A DNA stretch of 64,000 nt from Brevibacterium antiquum (GCF_016107655.1 NZ_JABASX010000003.1:310001-374000); one strand, 5' to 3'. Numbered from the stretch's first letter, positions 7,475 to 16,664 are shown. Notes: generated from the letters alone by a model not told the origin. Numbers and translations are program-made.

Positions 7475-8863
7475 ATGACTCCACTGCTGGCACTTGCCCC
7501 CATTATGCTCGCCATCGCCCTGCTCATGTTCAAGCAGAGTTCGTGGATCTCCGCCGCAGCCGGGGTCATCGCCGCCGGTCTTGCAGTCATCTTCTTCTTT
7601 CCGACGCCGCTGTCGGTTCTGCTCGAATCCGGGGCGGACTACTTTCCCCTCATCCTCGAAGTCGCCCTCATCCTCCTCTTCGGGATGGTCCTCGCTCGCC
7701 TGCTTGAAGCGGCAGGCTCGATGGGCGAGATCTCCGCCTGGGTCGAATCGGCGGCACCCAGTCGGCCGCTCGGTGTGGCCCTCGTCGTCTTCGGCCTCGT
7801 CCCGTTCGCCGAATCTGTCACCGGCTTCGGCATCGGGGTGACTATCGGAGTCCCCGTTCTTCGACTGCTCGGTTGTTCGCTGCGTCAATCAGCGATTCTC
7901 GGACTCCTGGGACTCATCGCCGTACCGTGGGGCGCACTCGGCCCCGGGACCACGGTCGCTGCGGCTCTCACCGGCATCAACGTAGACGTTCTCGGTGTGG
8001 CAACAGCGTGGACCAATGCGATTCCGGTCATCATCGTGGCCACCTCGGTGATCCTCGTCATGCGCCCCAGACTGACCTCCTGCCTCGGAATCGGCGCCGC
8101 TGCAGCCCTCCTATGGACCGGCATCCTCGCCGCGAACATCCTGATCGGCATGGCCCCGGCCGGCATCATCGGCTCGCTCCTCGTCATCGCCGTAATGGGC
8201 ACCCTCTTCATCCTCCGCCGCCGCAGAACCGGCTTCACACACAGATTGGGCCTGGCAGTCCTGCCGTACACCACCCTCACCGTGGGCCTGCTCATCGCAC
8301 GCGCACTGGAGTCGGCGTTCCCTTCGCTGCTGACTCAGATCGTCGCCTCGCCCCCGTTCTGGCTGGCTGCTGCCTGCGTGATCGCCGCATTCAGAGTCAC
8401 CTCTCGCAGCAGCGTCACGGCGTCCGCCGTCCGCTCCTGGCTGCCCATCGGTGCCGGAACTGCCGCGTTCATGCTCATGGGGTGGATCATGACGACAACC
8501 GGGATGAGCGCAGCCATCGGGACACTTGTGCCCGCCGGACTCGTCCTCTTCACACCATGGCTGACGGCGATCGGAGCCGTCGTCACCGGCTCGAACACCG
8601 GCGCAAACTCCATGTTCACCGGCACCATCGACGCGGTTGCCACAGCGTCCCACGTTCCATCTCTGCCCGTGGTGGCAGCAGGCAACGCCGCCGCCTCGCT
8701 CGCAGCACTCGCTGCCCCTCCGCGTGTGGCGATGTCGGTGCAGATGGCCGAACCTTCAGCGCCCGCTTCGGCAGATGACATCGGCTGGGTTCAGGGCCGG
8801 GCCCTGACTGCAGCCGGAGTCAACGCGGTGGCGCTCGGTCTCTGGATCCAGTTCATGGCCTGA
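7475..8863 (+). CDS. L-lactate permease (LctP) family transporter
   Basis: Polytopic inner-membrane protein of 462 aa with about 12 hydrophobic segments. It shows LctP-family signatures: ESVTGFGIGVTIGVP in the first half and TGSNTGANSMFTGT near residues 370-385, equivalent to the GSNT-N-x-MF motif of lactate permeases. The family imports lactate or glycolate with protons. It is shorter than typical LctP (about 550 aa) and may carry another organic acid. An in-frame stop excludes the upstream ATGs, and the Shine-Dalgarno before 7475 is weak. It is divergent from an XRE-cupin regulator that probably controls it. No lactate dehydrogenase is nearby, so the substrate is not fixed by context. Confidence 0.8.
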   Translation: MTPLLALAPIMLAIALLMFKQSSWISAAAGVIAAGLAVIFFFPTPLSVLLESGADYFPLILEVALILLFGMVLARLLEAAGSMGEISAWVESAAPSRPLGVALVVFGLVPFAESVTGFGIGVTIGVPVLRLLGCSLRQSAILGLLGLIAVPWGALGPGTTVAAALTGINVDVLGVATAWTNAIPVIIVATSVILVMRPRLTSCLGIGAAAALLWTGILAANILIGMAPAGIIGSLLVIAVMGTLFILRRRRTGFTHRLGLAVLPYTTLTVGLLIARALESAFPSLLTQIVASPPFWLAAACVIAAFRVTSRSSVTASAVRSWLPIGAGTAAFMLMGWIMTTTGMSAAIGTLVPAGLVLFTPWLTAIGAVVTGSNTGANSMFTGTIDAVATASHVPSLPVVAAGNAAASLAALAAPPRVAMSVQMAEPSAPASADDIGWVQGRALTAAGVNAVALGLWIQFMA

Positions 8864-8897
8864 GATCCAGATCGATCTGCCGGCGCCGAGGTGGTTG

Positions 8898-10226
8898 TCA
8901 GACCCGGATCAGCTCGCGCGGGAAAGCGGTGAATGTGTCACAGCCGGTGTCGGTGATGAGAACGGACTCGGACAGCTCGTAACCGTACCCGTTCATCCAC
9001 ATTCCGCAGATGAGGTGGAAGGTCATTCCCGCCTCGAGGAACTGATCGTCCTCGGTCCTGATCGAGATCGTGCGCTCGCCCCAATCGGGCGGATAGCCGA
9101 TGCCGATTGAATACCCCAGGCGGCTCGGCTTCTCCAGGCCCGCCAGTGCCAGCACCCGATTCCACGTCCGGGCGAGCTCAGCGGTGGCCACCTCGGGCGC
9201 GGCGACTTCGAGAACCGCGGACAGCGCCTCGGCGACGACGCCTTCGAGACGGATGAGCTCCTGCTTCGGCTTTCCGACCACGGCAGTCCGAGCCAAGGGC
9301 ACGTGGTAGCGGCGGTGGACGCCGGCCAGCTCAATGCTCACCGACTCATCGTCGATGAACTTGCGGTCCGTCCAGCTCAGGTGCGGAGTATCGGCACTCT
9401 CCCCTGTGGGCAGCAGCGGAACGATGGCCGGATAGTCACCCCAGGCGCTGCCGCGTCCGCGAGCCTGCGCGGCGGCGATCTCCGCCGCCACCTCGTTCTG
9501 CGCGATGCCGACCCCGATGGTTCCCAGTGCCGCGTTCATCGACTCCGTGGTCACCTCGGCGGCATTGCGCATCAGCGCCACCTCGGCCGGAGATTTGATC
9601 GCCCGGATCCAGTTGACCAGCTCGAAGGAGTCAACGAGCCTCCACTCAGGCACGCCGTTGACCAGCGATCGGAAAGCACGCGGCGAGAAGAAGTGCGAGT
9701 CCATCTCGACGCCGACCGGCGATGAGGACGCCCGGGCGACCTCCCAACGCTGTCGGAGTGCGAACGCCACCCAGTCGAACGGGTGGATGTGGGGTCTCTG
9801 CACATAGCGTTCGGGATATCCGACGATGTCCTCGGGCGGCAGCCACGAGGTGTGCATAGCTCCCTTGGCGTCCATGTCCCTCAGAAACAGTGTCAGCGGG
9901 CCCGCAGCCGGGACGAACAGCAGCTGCGGGGTATAGAAGGACCAGGCGTTGTAGCCGGTCAGATAGTAGACGTTTGCGGGGTCAGTGACGATGAGCGCAG
10001 ACAGTCCCTGATCGACCATCCGATTGCGCACCGAGGCGATGCGCCCCAAGTACTCGTCCGGGGAGAACGACAGACTGTTCGCGCCGATCGTGTCGACCTC
10101 GCCTGGCCGCGGCTGTGGGCGAGCTCTGACTTCCTGTCCTGCCCGGCCCTGCTCAGCACCGGGCCGCATTCCCTGCACATCCGGCCGGTTGTCTTCTCCG
10201 GCATAGAACAGCTCACCCTCATTCAT
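8898..10226 (-). CDS. M24-family hydrolase of the ectoine hydrolase (EutD/DoeA) type
   Basis: Creatinase-fold protein of 442 aa. N-terminal domain: DPANVYYLTGYNAWSFYTPQ. Catalytic domain: GDYPAIVPLLPTGESADTPH, GVHRRYHVPLARTA and SIGIGYPPDWGERT. These match, from memory, the EutD/DoeA group that opens the ectoine ring to N-acetyl-diaminobutyrate. As in that group, the five metal ligands of M24 peptidases (D, D, H, E, E) are mostly replaced (first Asp reads Glu, second Asp reads Pro/Leu, His of GHG lost), so it is probably not a metallo-aminopeptidase. The start at 10226 is an ATG; a TTG frame reaches 10262. It is divergent from an AsnC-type regulator and an aminotransferase, reminiscent of doe clusters, but no DoeB deacetylase is visible. 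The substrate may be another cyclic amidine or amide. Confidence 0.75.
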   Translation of the reverse strand: MNEGELFYAGEDNRPDVQGMRPGAEQGRAGQEVRARPQPRPGEVDTIGANSLSFSPDEYLGRIASVRNRMVDQGLSALIVTDPANVYYLTGYNAWSFYTPQLLFVPAAGPLTLFLRDMDAKGAMHTSWLPPEDIVGYPERYVQRPHIHPFDWVAFALRQRWEVARASSSPVGVEMDSHFFSPRAFRSLVNGVPEWRLVDSFELVNWIRAIKSPAEVALMRNAAEVTTESMNAALGTIGVGIAQNEVAAEIAAAQARGRGSAWGDYPAIVPLLPTGESADTPHLSWTDRKFIDDESVSIELAGVHRRYHVPLARTAVVGKPKQELIRLEGVVAEALSAVLEVAAPEVATAELARTWNRVLALAGLEKPSRLGYSIGIGYPPDWGERTISIRTEDDQFLEAGMTFHLICGMWMNGYGYELSESVLITDTGCDTFTAFPRELIRV

Positions 10227-10295
10227 GATTACAGTGTGGTGAGCCGCATCACACCATGTCAATCACTGCGACACGCGTGTTGTCGCGCGTAGAAA

Positions 10296-10367
10296 TGCGA
10301 ATTCATGACGGATCCAGAATCATTCTTTTTGAGATTCGACGGAATTCGCACGCCAGGGTGCGCATTC
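10296..10367. promoter_or_regulatory. Inverted repeats in the M24 / Lrp divergent region
   Basis: TGCGAATTC at 10296-10304 and its exact complement GAATTCGCA at 10342-10350 are separated by 37 bases. A third related element TGCGCATTC follows at 10359-10367. They lie in the 192-base spacer between the M24 gene and the Lrp/AsnC gene. Lrp-type octamers bind several spaced sites, so these fit an operator array for the adjacent regulator; this is inferred. Confidence 0.45.
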
Positions 10368-10418
10368 CGACCGAATTGATGATAGATTGTGCTGAGACCC
10401 GAATCACGGAGGTGAAGA

Positions 10419-10904
10419 ATGGCCCACTTGATGCCGAGCGGAAGCAGTCACCGCCTGGGCAATCTCGACGAGAAATCGAAAGCGATCATCGTCGAGCTGC
10501 AGCACGATGGACGCAAGTCGTATTCGGCCATCGGCAAGTCCGTCGGGCTGTCCGAAGCTGCTGTCCGTCAGCGGGTCTCCAGGCTCATCGACTCCGGCGT
10601 GATGGAAATCGTCGCCGTGACCGATCCCTTGAGTCTGGGCTTCGCCCGACAGGCCATGGTGGGAGTCAAGGTTCGCGGCGATATCTCCAAGGTCGCCGAC
10701 AGACTTCACGGATACGACGAGATCGACTATCTCGTCGTGACCGCAGGGTCGTTCGACATCCTGGTCGAGATCGTCTGCGAATCGGATCGCCACCTGATCG
10801 AATTCGTCAACCAAGAGCTCCGCTCGATCGACGCAGTCGTGGACACGGAGCTCTTCATGTACCTCTCACTCGAAAAGCAAAAATACAATTGGGGGACGCG
10901 ATGA
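10419..10904 (+). CDS. Lrp/AsnC-family transcription regulator
   Basis: 161 aa. N-terminal AsnC-type HTH at about residues 15-65 (KSYSAIGKSVGLSEAAVRQR) followed by the RAM effector domain (about 80-155, GYDEIDYLVVTAGSFDILVE). GGAGGTG lies seven bases before the ATG. Its TGA overlaps the ATG of the aminotransferase as ATGA, so the two are translationally coupled. Regulators of this family sense amino acids; control of the coupled aminotransferase and the divergent M24 gene is the simplest reading. The ectoine catabolic regulator DoeX belongs to the same family. Confidence 0.92.
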   Translation: MAHLMPSGSSHRLGNLDEKSKAIIVELQHDGRKSYSAIGKSVGLSEAAVRQRVSRLIDSGVMEIVAVTDPLSLGFARQAMVGVKVRGDISKVADRLHGYDEIDYLVVTAGSFDILVEIVCESDRHLIEFVNQELRSIDAVVDTELFMYLSLEKQKYNWGTR

Positions 10905-12292
10905 CAGAGAATGTCACCAGAGCTGGCACCGGCTATCAGGATGCCATCCGCAACAACGTGTGGATGCATATGGCTCCACACCAGTCACTGTTCAACGGTG
11001 GTGAGGCACCGATCATCACCCGTGGCGAAGGCCACCACATCTTCGACGACAAGGGCAATAAGTACCTTGACGGCCTGGCCGGACTCTTCACTGTCCAGGT
11101 GGGCCACGGTCGCGAGGAGATCGCGAAGGCAATGTACGATCAGGCGCTGAAGCTGCCATTCATGCCGCTGTGGTCCTTCGCGCATCCGCAGGCCATCGAG
11201 GTCTCGGAGCGCCTGGCCAGCTACGCTCCCGGCGACCTCAACCGCGTCTTCCTCACCTCCGGCGGCGGTGATTCGGTCGAGTCCGCGATGAAGCTGGCGA
11301 AGAACTACTTCAAGATCACCGGCAAGCCGGGCAAGCACAAGATCATTTCGCGCGCCACCGCCTACCACGGCACGCCGCACGGTGCCCTGTCCGTGACCTC
11401 GCTGCCTGATCTGCGCGAACAGTTCGCGCCGCTGGTCCCTGGTGCGATCAAGGTGCCCAACACGAACTTCTACCGTTCGCCGCAGCCCTACGCCCACGAT
11501 GAGAAGGCCTTCGGCCGCTGGGCAGCCGACCGCATCGCCGAGGCCATCGAGTTCGAAGGTGCCGATTCGGTTGCGGCCGTGTTCCTCGAGCCGGTGCAGA
11601 ACTCCGGCGGCTGCTTCCCACCGCCACCCGGATACTTCGATCGCGTGCGTGAGATCTGCGACGAGTACGACGTGCTCATGGTCTCCGATGAGACCATCTG
11701 CGCCTACGGTCGTATCGGCGACATGTTCGCCTGCAATGACTTCGGCTACGTCCCCGACATCATCACCAGCGCCAAAGGCATCACCTCCGGGTATGCTCCG
11801 CTGGGTGCGATGATCGCCTCGGATCGCCTATTCGAGCCCTTCGGCCCCGGTGGCGAGGAGACCTTCTACCACGGCTACACCTTCGGCGGTCATCCCGTCG
11901 CCTGTGCCGCCGCGATGGCGAACTTCGACGTGTTCGAAAAGGAGAAGCTCAACGACCACGTCCATGAGAACGCTGCCGCGTTCAAGTTCACGCTCGAGAA
12001 GCTCAAGGACCTGCCGATCGTCGGTGACGTTCGCGGTGAGGGCTTCTTCTACGGCATCGAACTCGTCAAGGATCGCGACACCAAGGAGTCCTTCACAGAG
12101 GAGGAGTCTGAGCGCATCCTCAAGAACTTCGTGTCCGCGAAGATGTATGAGAACGGCCTGTACTGCCGTGCCGATGACCGTGGGGATCCAGTCATCCAGC
12201 TCTCACCTCCCCTGACCGTGGGTCAGAAGGAATTCGACGAGATGGAGCAGATCATCCGCGGCGTCCTCTCGGAAGCCTGGACGAAGCTCTGA
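10901..12292 (+). CDS. Class III (omega-amino acid) aminotransferase
   Basis: PLP enzyme of 463 aa. Motifs: LDGLAGLFTVQVGHG, FLTSGGGDSVESAMKLAKNY, the acidic PLP-pyridine contact VSDETICAYGRIGDMF, and the Schiff-base Lys in SAKGITSGYAPLGAM. The GGCFPPPPGYF segment recalls actinobacterial beta-alanine/omega-amino acid:pyruvate transaminases that sit beside AsnC regulators in pyrimidine-degradation clusters. A diaminobutyrate transaminase role (DoeD-like), suggested by the M24 neighbour, is the alternative. It starts inside the lrp stop (ATGA) and ends 28 bases before a strong terminator. The substrate is unproven. Confidence 0.85.
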   Translation: MTENVTRAGTGYQDAIRNNVWMHMAPHQSLFNGGEAPIITRGEGHHIFDDKGNKYLDGLAGLFTVQVGHGREEIAKAMYDQALKLPFMPLWSFAHPQAIEVSERLASYAPGDLNRVFLTSGGGDSVESAMKLAKNYFKITGKPGKHKIISRATAYHGTPHGALSVTSLPDLREQFAPLVPGAIKVPNTNFYRSPQPYAHDEKAFGRWAADRIAEAIEFEGADSVAAVFLEPVQNSGGCFPPPPGYFDRVREICDEYDVLMVSDETICAYGRIGDMFACNDFGYVPDIITSAKGITSGYAPLGAMIASDRLFEPFGPGGEETFYHGYTFGGHPVACAAAMANFDVFEKEKLNDHVHENAAAFKFTLEKLKDLPIVGDVRGEGFFYGIELVKDRDTKESFTEEESERILKNFVSAKMYENGLYCRADDRGDPVIQLSPPLTVGQKEFDEMEQIIRGVLSEAWTKL

Positions 12293-12320
12293 TCGTAGCC
12301 TGAAGCCTGGTCGCATGGAA

Positions 12321-12355
12321 ACTGCCCCGATTCCTCTTTGAGGTCTCGGGGCAGT
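12321..12355 (+). terminator. Terminator after the aminotransferase
   Basis: Perfect 10-bp stem ACTGCCCCGA / TCGGGGCAGT (12321-12330 and 12346-12355) with an inner CCTC-TTT-GAGG stem. It lies 28 bases past the stop and is followed by TCTCAT rather than a long U-run. Confidence 0.8.
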
Positions 12356-12388
12356 CTCATGTCGGGCATCCGCACTTCATGTCAGGCG

Positions 12389-12667
12389 TCAGTCCAGGGC
12401 TGGGTCGGCCGTGGAGTTCTGCTCCTGCGAGGGTGGGATGCTGCCCTGCGACGGTGCTGCGCGTGGCGGCGGTCGCAGGCCCGATCGTACGACGAGCACC
12501 CCTAGAGCAGTCGTCAGCGGGATGGCGATGACCAAGCCGATCGAACACACGAGGATGCTCACCACCTCAGTTGCCATCTCCCCCAGTGTCAGGGTCTCGC
12601 AGCTCGACGCGTCCACGGCGGTGACTCTGGCTTCAGCGTGAGAGACTCCCGGTGCGGTGTTCGTCAT
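12389..12667 (-). CDS. Small single-pass membrane protein, unknown
   Basis: Not recognised. 92 aa from the ATG at 12667, which overlaps the stop of the next upstream small gene as ATGA. A short polar N-terminus is followed by one hydrophobic segment of about 25 residues (VVSILVCSIGLVIAIPLTTA and on) and a Pro/Ser/Gln-rich tail. A longer frame upstream is Arg/His-rich nonsense in the shadow of the neighbour, which supports the start at 12667. The coupling suggests that the two small proteins act together at the membrane. Confidence 0.55.
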   Translation of the reverse strand: MTNTAPGVSHAEARVTAVDASSCETLTLGEMATEVVSILVCSIGLVIAIPLTTALGVLVVRSGLRPPPRAAPSQGSIPPSQEQNSTADPALD

Positions 12668-12819
12668 CGGACCGCCGCCGGGCAGGTCCAGCTCCGGTCC
12701 GTGCGGCCACAGAAGGACAAGGCCCCGATCGTGATGAGGACCAGCGGCAGGAGGCACACGATCATGATCAGGCGGACCCTCGGCGAGGCTGTGGGCTCCC
12801 CTTGGAACGTCATATGCAT
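12664..12819 (-). CDS. Very small membrane protein, coupled to the next
   Basis: Not recognised. About 51 aa from the ATG at 12819 (AAGG eight bases upstream; a second ATG is at 12813, and a longer frame reaches 12888). It has one predicted membrane helix (LIMIVCLLPLVLITIGALSF) with an Arg-rich N-terminal flank and a Cys-containing short tail. Its TGA overlaps the following ATG. It lies between glyS and the aminotransferase, with no functional hint from context. Confidence 0.45.
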   Translation of the reverse strand: MHMTFQGEPTASPRVRLIMIVCLLPLVLITIGALSFCGRTDRSWTCPAAVR

Positions 12820-12904
12820 GGCGGACCTTCGTGTCGATGCGCGGGCTCCGTGCGCGAATTGAATGGCGATGTCGATGATCGTGCCCACGGCAGCGCAACC
12901 GAAA

Positions 12905-12940
12905 GGGCCCGGTCGGTCGATTTCACGACCGACCGGGCCC
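12905..12940 (-). terminator. Strong terminator after glyS
   Basis: Perfect 15-bp stem, GGGCCCGGTCGGTCG (12905-12919) with its complement at 12926-12940, and a six-base loop. On the minus strand it is followed by TTTCGG. It stands about 75 bases beyond the glyS stop. Confidence 0.85.
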
Positions 12941-12977
12941 GAATCTCAGAAGCCGCCGGTGACAGGTTCCAACTGGT

Positions 12978-13021
12978 GGTCAGACCCCAGCGGACTATCA
13001 GACGCCAGCGGACTGTCAGAC
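12978..13021 (-). repeat. 18-bp tandem repeat spanning the glyS stop codon
   Basis: On the minus strand the unit GTCTGACAGTCCGCTGGC (13021-13004) is followed by a copy with two changes (13003-12986) and a partial third. The first unit contains the glyS stop. Because the period is 18, the second TGA, followed by TAG, is in the same frame. Confidence 0.8.
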
Positions 13022-14395
13022 GCCGAGGTGCTCGGCCAGGTAATTCTCGACCTGATCGAGGCTGACGCGCTCCTGGCTCATATCGTCGCGCTTGCGGATC
13101 GTGACCGCGTTGTCGTCGAGCGAGTCGAAGTCGAACGTGATGCACAGCGGGGTGCCGATCTCGTCCTGACGACGGTACCGACGACCGATCGCGCCGGCAT
13201 CATCGAAGTCGATGTTCCAACGCCTGCGCAGACGAGCCGCGAGTTCCTTGGCCGCCGGTGTCAGCTTCTCGTTGCGGCTCAGCGGCAGCACGGCCGCCTT
13301 GATCGGAGCCAGGCGCGGATCGAGCTTGAGCACGATGCGCTTGTCCACGCCGCCCTTGGTGTTCGGTGCCTCGTCCTCGGTGTAGGCATCGACGAGGAAG
13401 GCCATCATCGAACGAGTCAGACCGAAGGATGGTTCGATCACGTAGGGAGTGAAGCGTTCACCGCTGGCCTGATCGAAGTACTGCAGCTTCGCACCGGAAG
13501 CCTCGGTGTGGGTGCCGAGGTCGTAGTCGGTGCGGTTGGCCACGCCCATCAGCTCGCCCCATTCCGATCCCTGGAAGCCGAAGCGGTACTCAACGTCGAT
13601 CGTGCCGGACGAGTAGTGTGCCCGGTCATCTTCGGGAACGTCGAGGCGGCGCACGTTGTCTTCGGAGATGCCGAGGTCGATGAACCAGTTCCAGCAGGCC
13701 TCAACCCACTCGCGATAGTAGGCGTCGGCCTCTTCGGGACGAACGAAGTACTCGAGCTCCATCTGTTCGAACTCACGTGTGCGGAAGATGAAGTTTCCGG
13801 GAGTGATCTCGTTACGGAAGGCCTTGCCGATCTGGCCGATGCCGAAGGGCGGCTTCTTCCGTGCAGCGGTGACGACGTTGTTGAAGTTGACGAAGATCCC
13901 CTGTGCGGTCTCGGGGCGCAGGTAGTTCAGACCTGCCTCCGATTCCACCGGACCCAGGAAGGTCTTGACCAGGCCGGAGAACTCCTGCGGCTCGGTCCAC
14001 TGTCCACGGTTCCCGCAGTCGGGGCAGACGATGTCGGCCATGCCGTTCTCGGGTGTCTTCGAGTGCTTGGCTTCATAGGCTTCGACGAGGTGGTCCTCGC
14101 GGTGGCGCTTGTGGCAGTTGAGGCACTCGACGAGCGGATCGACGAAGGTCTCCACGTGTCCGGAGGCTTCCCAGACGCGCTTGGGCAGGATGATAGAGGA
14201 GTCGAGTCCGACGACGTCTTCGCGACCGCGGACGAAGGTCTGCCACCACTGGGCCTTGATGTTGTCCTTGAGCTCAACGCCCAAGGGCCCGTAGTCCCAG
14301 GCCGAACGGGACCCGCCATAGATCTCTCCGGCTTGGAAGACGAATCCTCTGCGTTTGGCCAGGGCGATGACGGCATCCAACTTGGACTGTGCCAC
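13016..14395 (-). CDS. glyS: Glycyl-tRNA synthetase
   Basis: Class II synthetase of the eukaryote-like alpha2 type, 459 aa, charging tRNA-Gly. Visible: [20 protein letters not shown] at the N-terminus, a CxxC zinc-type insertion ([12 protein letters not shown] ... [10 protein letters not shown]), motif 2 region [20 protein letters not shown], and motif 3 [13 protein letters not shown]. The start is GTG at 14395 with AAGGAG eight bases upstream, giving the usual N-terminus; the frame continues to 14566 without a better start. It ends in a tandem duplication that repeats the stop codon and is followed by a 15-bp terminator. Confidence 0.97.
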   Translation of the reverse strand: MAQSKLDAVIALAKRRGFVFQAGEIYGGSRSAWDYGPLGVELKDNIKAQWWQTFVRGREDVVGLDSSIILPKRVWEASGHVETFVDPLVECLNCHKRHREDHLVEAYEAKHSKTPENGMADIVCPDCGNRGQWTEPQEFSGLVKTFLGPVESEAGLNYLRPETAQGIFVNFNNVVTAARKKPPFGIGQIGKAFRNEITPGNFIFRTREFEQMELEYFVRPEEADAYYREWVEACWNWFIDLGISEDNVRRLDVPEDDRAHYSSGTIDVEYRFGFQGSEWGELMGVANRTDYDLGTHTEASGAKLQYFDQASGERFTPYVIEPSFGLTRSMMAFLVDAYTEDEAPNTKGGVDKRIVLKLDPRLAPIKAAVLPLSRNEKLTPAAKELAARLRRRWNIDFDDAGAIGRRYRRQDEIGTPLCITFDFDSLDDNAVTIRKRDDMSQERVSLDQVENYLAEHLGV

Positions 14396-14732
14396 GTTTA
14401 TTCTCCTTGAGGTAGGTCGCCGACGGCCGGCTGCCGTGGCTCGCAGGTACAGCCTATCTGTTGCGCTCCCGTCCGAGGGTCTCGGCTCGTGGGCGACGGA
14501 ACTCACACTTAATCCGGTCCGCAGAACCACCTCGGCGGACGTGGGGCGTGTAGGATTGAGGTACACCCAAACCTTTCTCCGTACTGACGGTTTTCAAGTC
14601 TGTCCAAGCACGCCTTGGATCTCATACGGTTTCGGCCCGGATTGCTCACGATGATTGCACAAGCGGCCGCAGGGTAGATCGCCACTACAGTCATCTGCGA
14701 TCAAGTGTGTGCCGACGTGAGAGAGAAAACTC
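14396..14732. other. 337-base divergent spacer between glyS and the helicase
   Basis: No convincing ORF or RNA gene. It contains a small CCGAG-GGT-CTCGG hairpin near 14473-14485 and possible -10 hexamers on both strands (TAGGAT near 14551, TAGATC near 14673 on plus; TAGGCT in the glyS leader), none with a good -35. A long 5' leader for the helicase, as is usual for cold-responsive DEAD-box genes, is possible but not shown. Confidence 0.5.
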
Positions 14733-16556
14733 ATGACAGATGTGTCCACATCCGACAATCCGACAACACCGAAGTTCTCCGAGCTGGGTCTCCACCCGCT
14801 CGTCCTCCAGTCAGTCGAAGCCCAGGGATACGAAACCCCCACTCCGATCCAGGCTGAAACGATCCCCGCGCTGGTCGACGGCCGCGACGTCATCGGCCTG
14901 GCCCAGACCGGCACCGGCAAGACCGCCGCATTCGCTCTTCCAGCACTGTCCGACCTCGCCGAGGCTGGCCGCGCCAACGACGGTCCCTTCGCTCTGGTCC
15001 TGACCCCCACCCGTGAGCTTGCGATCCAGGTCGCCGAGGCGTTCACCTCGTATGCGACGAATCTCAACGACTTCTCCGTCCTCCCGATCTACGGCGGCCA
15101 GGCCTACGGCCCACAGCTGTCGGGCCTCAAGCGCGGCGCTCAGGTCGTCGTGGGAACGCCAGGTCGTGTCATCGACCACCTCAAGAAGGGATCGCTCAAG
15201 CTCGAAAACCTCCGTCACCTCATCCTCGATGAGGCCGACGAGATGCTCAAGATGGGCTTCGCCGAGGACATCGAAGAGATCTTCAGCCAGTCCGGCGACT
15301 CGCGTCAGGTGGCCCTGTTCTCCGCCACGATGCCGACATCGATCCACCGCCTGACCGGCAAATACCTCAACAACCCCAAAGAGGTCCGGGTCGCTTCGAA
15401 GTCGCAGACCGGATCGAACATCCGCCAGCGCTACCACATGGTCCAGCACTCGCATAAGCTCGATGCCCTGACTCGAATCCTGGAGGTCGAGGAGTACGAA
15501 GGCATCATCATGTTCGTGCGCACCAAGCAGGCCACGGAGGAGCTCGCTGAGAAGCTGCGTGCCCGCGGCTTCAAGGCCTCGGCGATCAATGGTGACATCC
15601 CCCAGCAGGCTCGTGAGCGCACGATCGATATGCTGCGCAGCGGCAAGGTCGACATCCTCGTCGCCACCGATGTCGCAGCCCGCGGTCTCGACGTCGAGCG
15701 CATCACCCTCGTCGTCAACTTCGACATCCCGCACGACACCGAGTCCTACGTCCACCGCATCGGCCGCACCGGCCGCGCAGGGCGTTCCGGCGAGGCCATT
15801 CTGTTCATCACCCCGCGTGAGCAGCGTCTGCTCGGTTCCATCGAGCGCGCCACGAAGCAGAAGGTCGAACCGCTGTCGATGCCCAGCGTCGAAGAGCTGA
15901 CGAACACCCGTGTGGAGAAATTCACCAAACGCATCGACGATGTGCTCGCGACGACCGAGCTGACCGAACTCGCGACAGTCATCGAGCAGTACGAGCTCTC
16001 CCGCAACGTGCCTGCGACCGACATCGCCGCAGCGCTGGCATCCCTGGTGCTCGAGTCGAACACACTCAAGGCCGATCCCATGCCGGAGCCTTCGCGTGGC
16101 AAGCCAGGTCGTGATCGTGACGGCGGCGGACGCGACGGCAAGCCAGGCCGTGAACGCTCATCCCGTCCGCGTGATGAGAATATGACCACCTACCGTCTGG
16201 CCATCGGCCGCAATGAGCGTCTGCAGCCAGGTGCGGTCGTCGGCGCCATCGCCAACGAGGGGGGTCTCACTTCGAAGGAGATCGGTCACATCGACATCCG
16301 GTCGAACCATACCCTTGTCGATCTGCCCAAGGATCTCGATTCCTCGGTCATGCGCAAGCTCTCCAGCACGCAGATCCAGGGTCGCCCGATCGACATTCGT
16401 CCGGATTCGGGCCGTCCGGCTCGTCCGTTCAAGAAGCGCAACTTCGACAAGCAGCCCGGCGACAGCCGCAACTTCCGCAATGATCGACGCGGCGGTGCCA
16501 GCAAGAAGTTCAGCAATGACCGCTTCGGCGGCGAACGCTCAAGCGATCGCTACTGA
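14733..16556 (+). CDS. DEAD-box RNA helicase (DeaD/CsdA type)
   Basis: ATP-dependent RNA helicase for ribosome assembly and RNA decay. All motifs are present: Q-motif PTPIQ, motif I AQTGTGKTAAF, Ia PTRELAIQ, II LDEADEML, III SAT, and VI HRIGRTGRAGR. After the two RecA domains (to about residue 370) comes a helical dimerisation region. A DbpA-like RNA-binding domain follows at about 480-555 (YRLAIGRNERLQPGAVVGAI, then VDLPKDLDSSVM), and the tail is Arg/Gly/Asn-rich. It is 607 aa, typical of actinobacterial DeaD. A palindromic terminator follows, and the gene converges on uppS. Confidence 0.95.
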   Translation: MTDVSTSDNPTTPKFSELGLHPLVLQSVEAQGYETPTPIQAETIPALVDGRDVIGLAQTGTGKTAAFALPALSDLAEAGRANDGPFALVLTPTRELAIQVAEAFTSYATNLNDFSVLPIYGGQAYGPQLSGLKRGAQVVVGTPGRVIDHLKKGSLKLENLRHLILDEADEMLKMGFAEDIEEIFSQSGDSRQVALFSATMPTSIHRLTGKYLNNPKEVRVASKSQTGSNIRQRYHMVQHSHKLDALTRILEVEEYEGIIMFVRTKQATEELAEKLRARGFKASAINGDIPQQARERTIDMLRSGKVDILVATDVAARGLDVERITLVVNFDIPHDTESYVHRIGRTGRAGRSGEAILFITPREQRLLGSIERATKQKVEPLSMPSVEELTNTRVEKFTKRIDDVLATTELTELATVIEQYELSRNVPATDIAAALASLVLESNTLKADPMPEPSRGKPGRDRDGGGRDGKPGRERSSRPRDENMTTYRLAIGRNERLQPGAVVGAIANEGGLTSKEIGHIDIRSNHTLVDLPKDLDSSVMRKLSSTQIQGRPIDIRPDSGRPARPFKKRNFDKQPGDSRNFRNDRRGGASKKFSNDRFGGERSSDRY

Positions 16557-16620
16557 GTATCGCTGAGCCTGAGCGTACGGGGGCGTCCGCTATCCGGCTC
16601 CCCCGGCGCTGAGAGCCGAC

Positions 16621-16650
16621 TCGGGCCCGCATCGTCTGATGCGGGCCCGA
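16621..16650 (+). terminator. Terminator after the DEAD-box helicase
   Basis: Perfect 13-bp stem TCGGGCCCGCATC / GATGCGGGCCCGA around a GTCT loop, 65 bases beyond the helicase stop and followed by TCTGTATCTC. Confidence 0.8.
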
Positions 16651-16664
16651 TCTGTATCTCGTCC

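Noticed and set aside
5018..12292. Biosynthetic gene cluster in the accessory region
   Set aside because: No synthase, thiotemplate or RiPP genes; the genes look like transport, regulation and amino-compound catabolism.
12863..14410. 515-codon plus-strand frame opposite glyS
   Set aside because: Shadow of glyS; glyS has full class II motifs and a good start site.
14396..14732. tRNA or riboswitch in the glyS/helicase spacer
   Set aside because: No cloverleaf, no CCA-side pairing and no known aptamer motif could be recognised.
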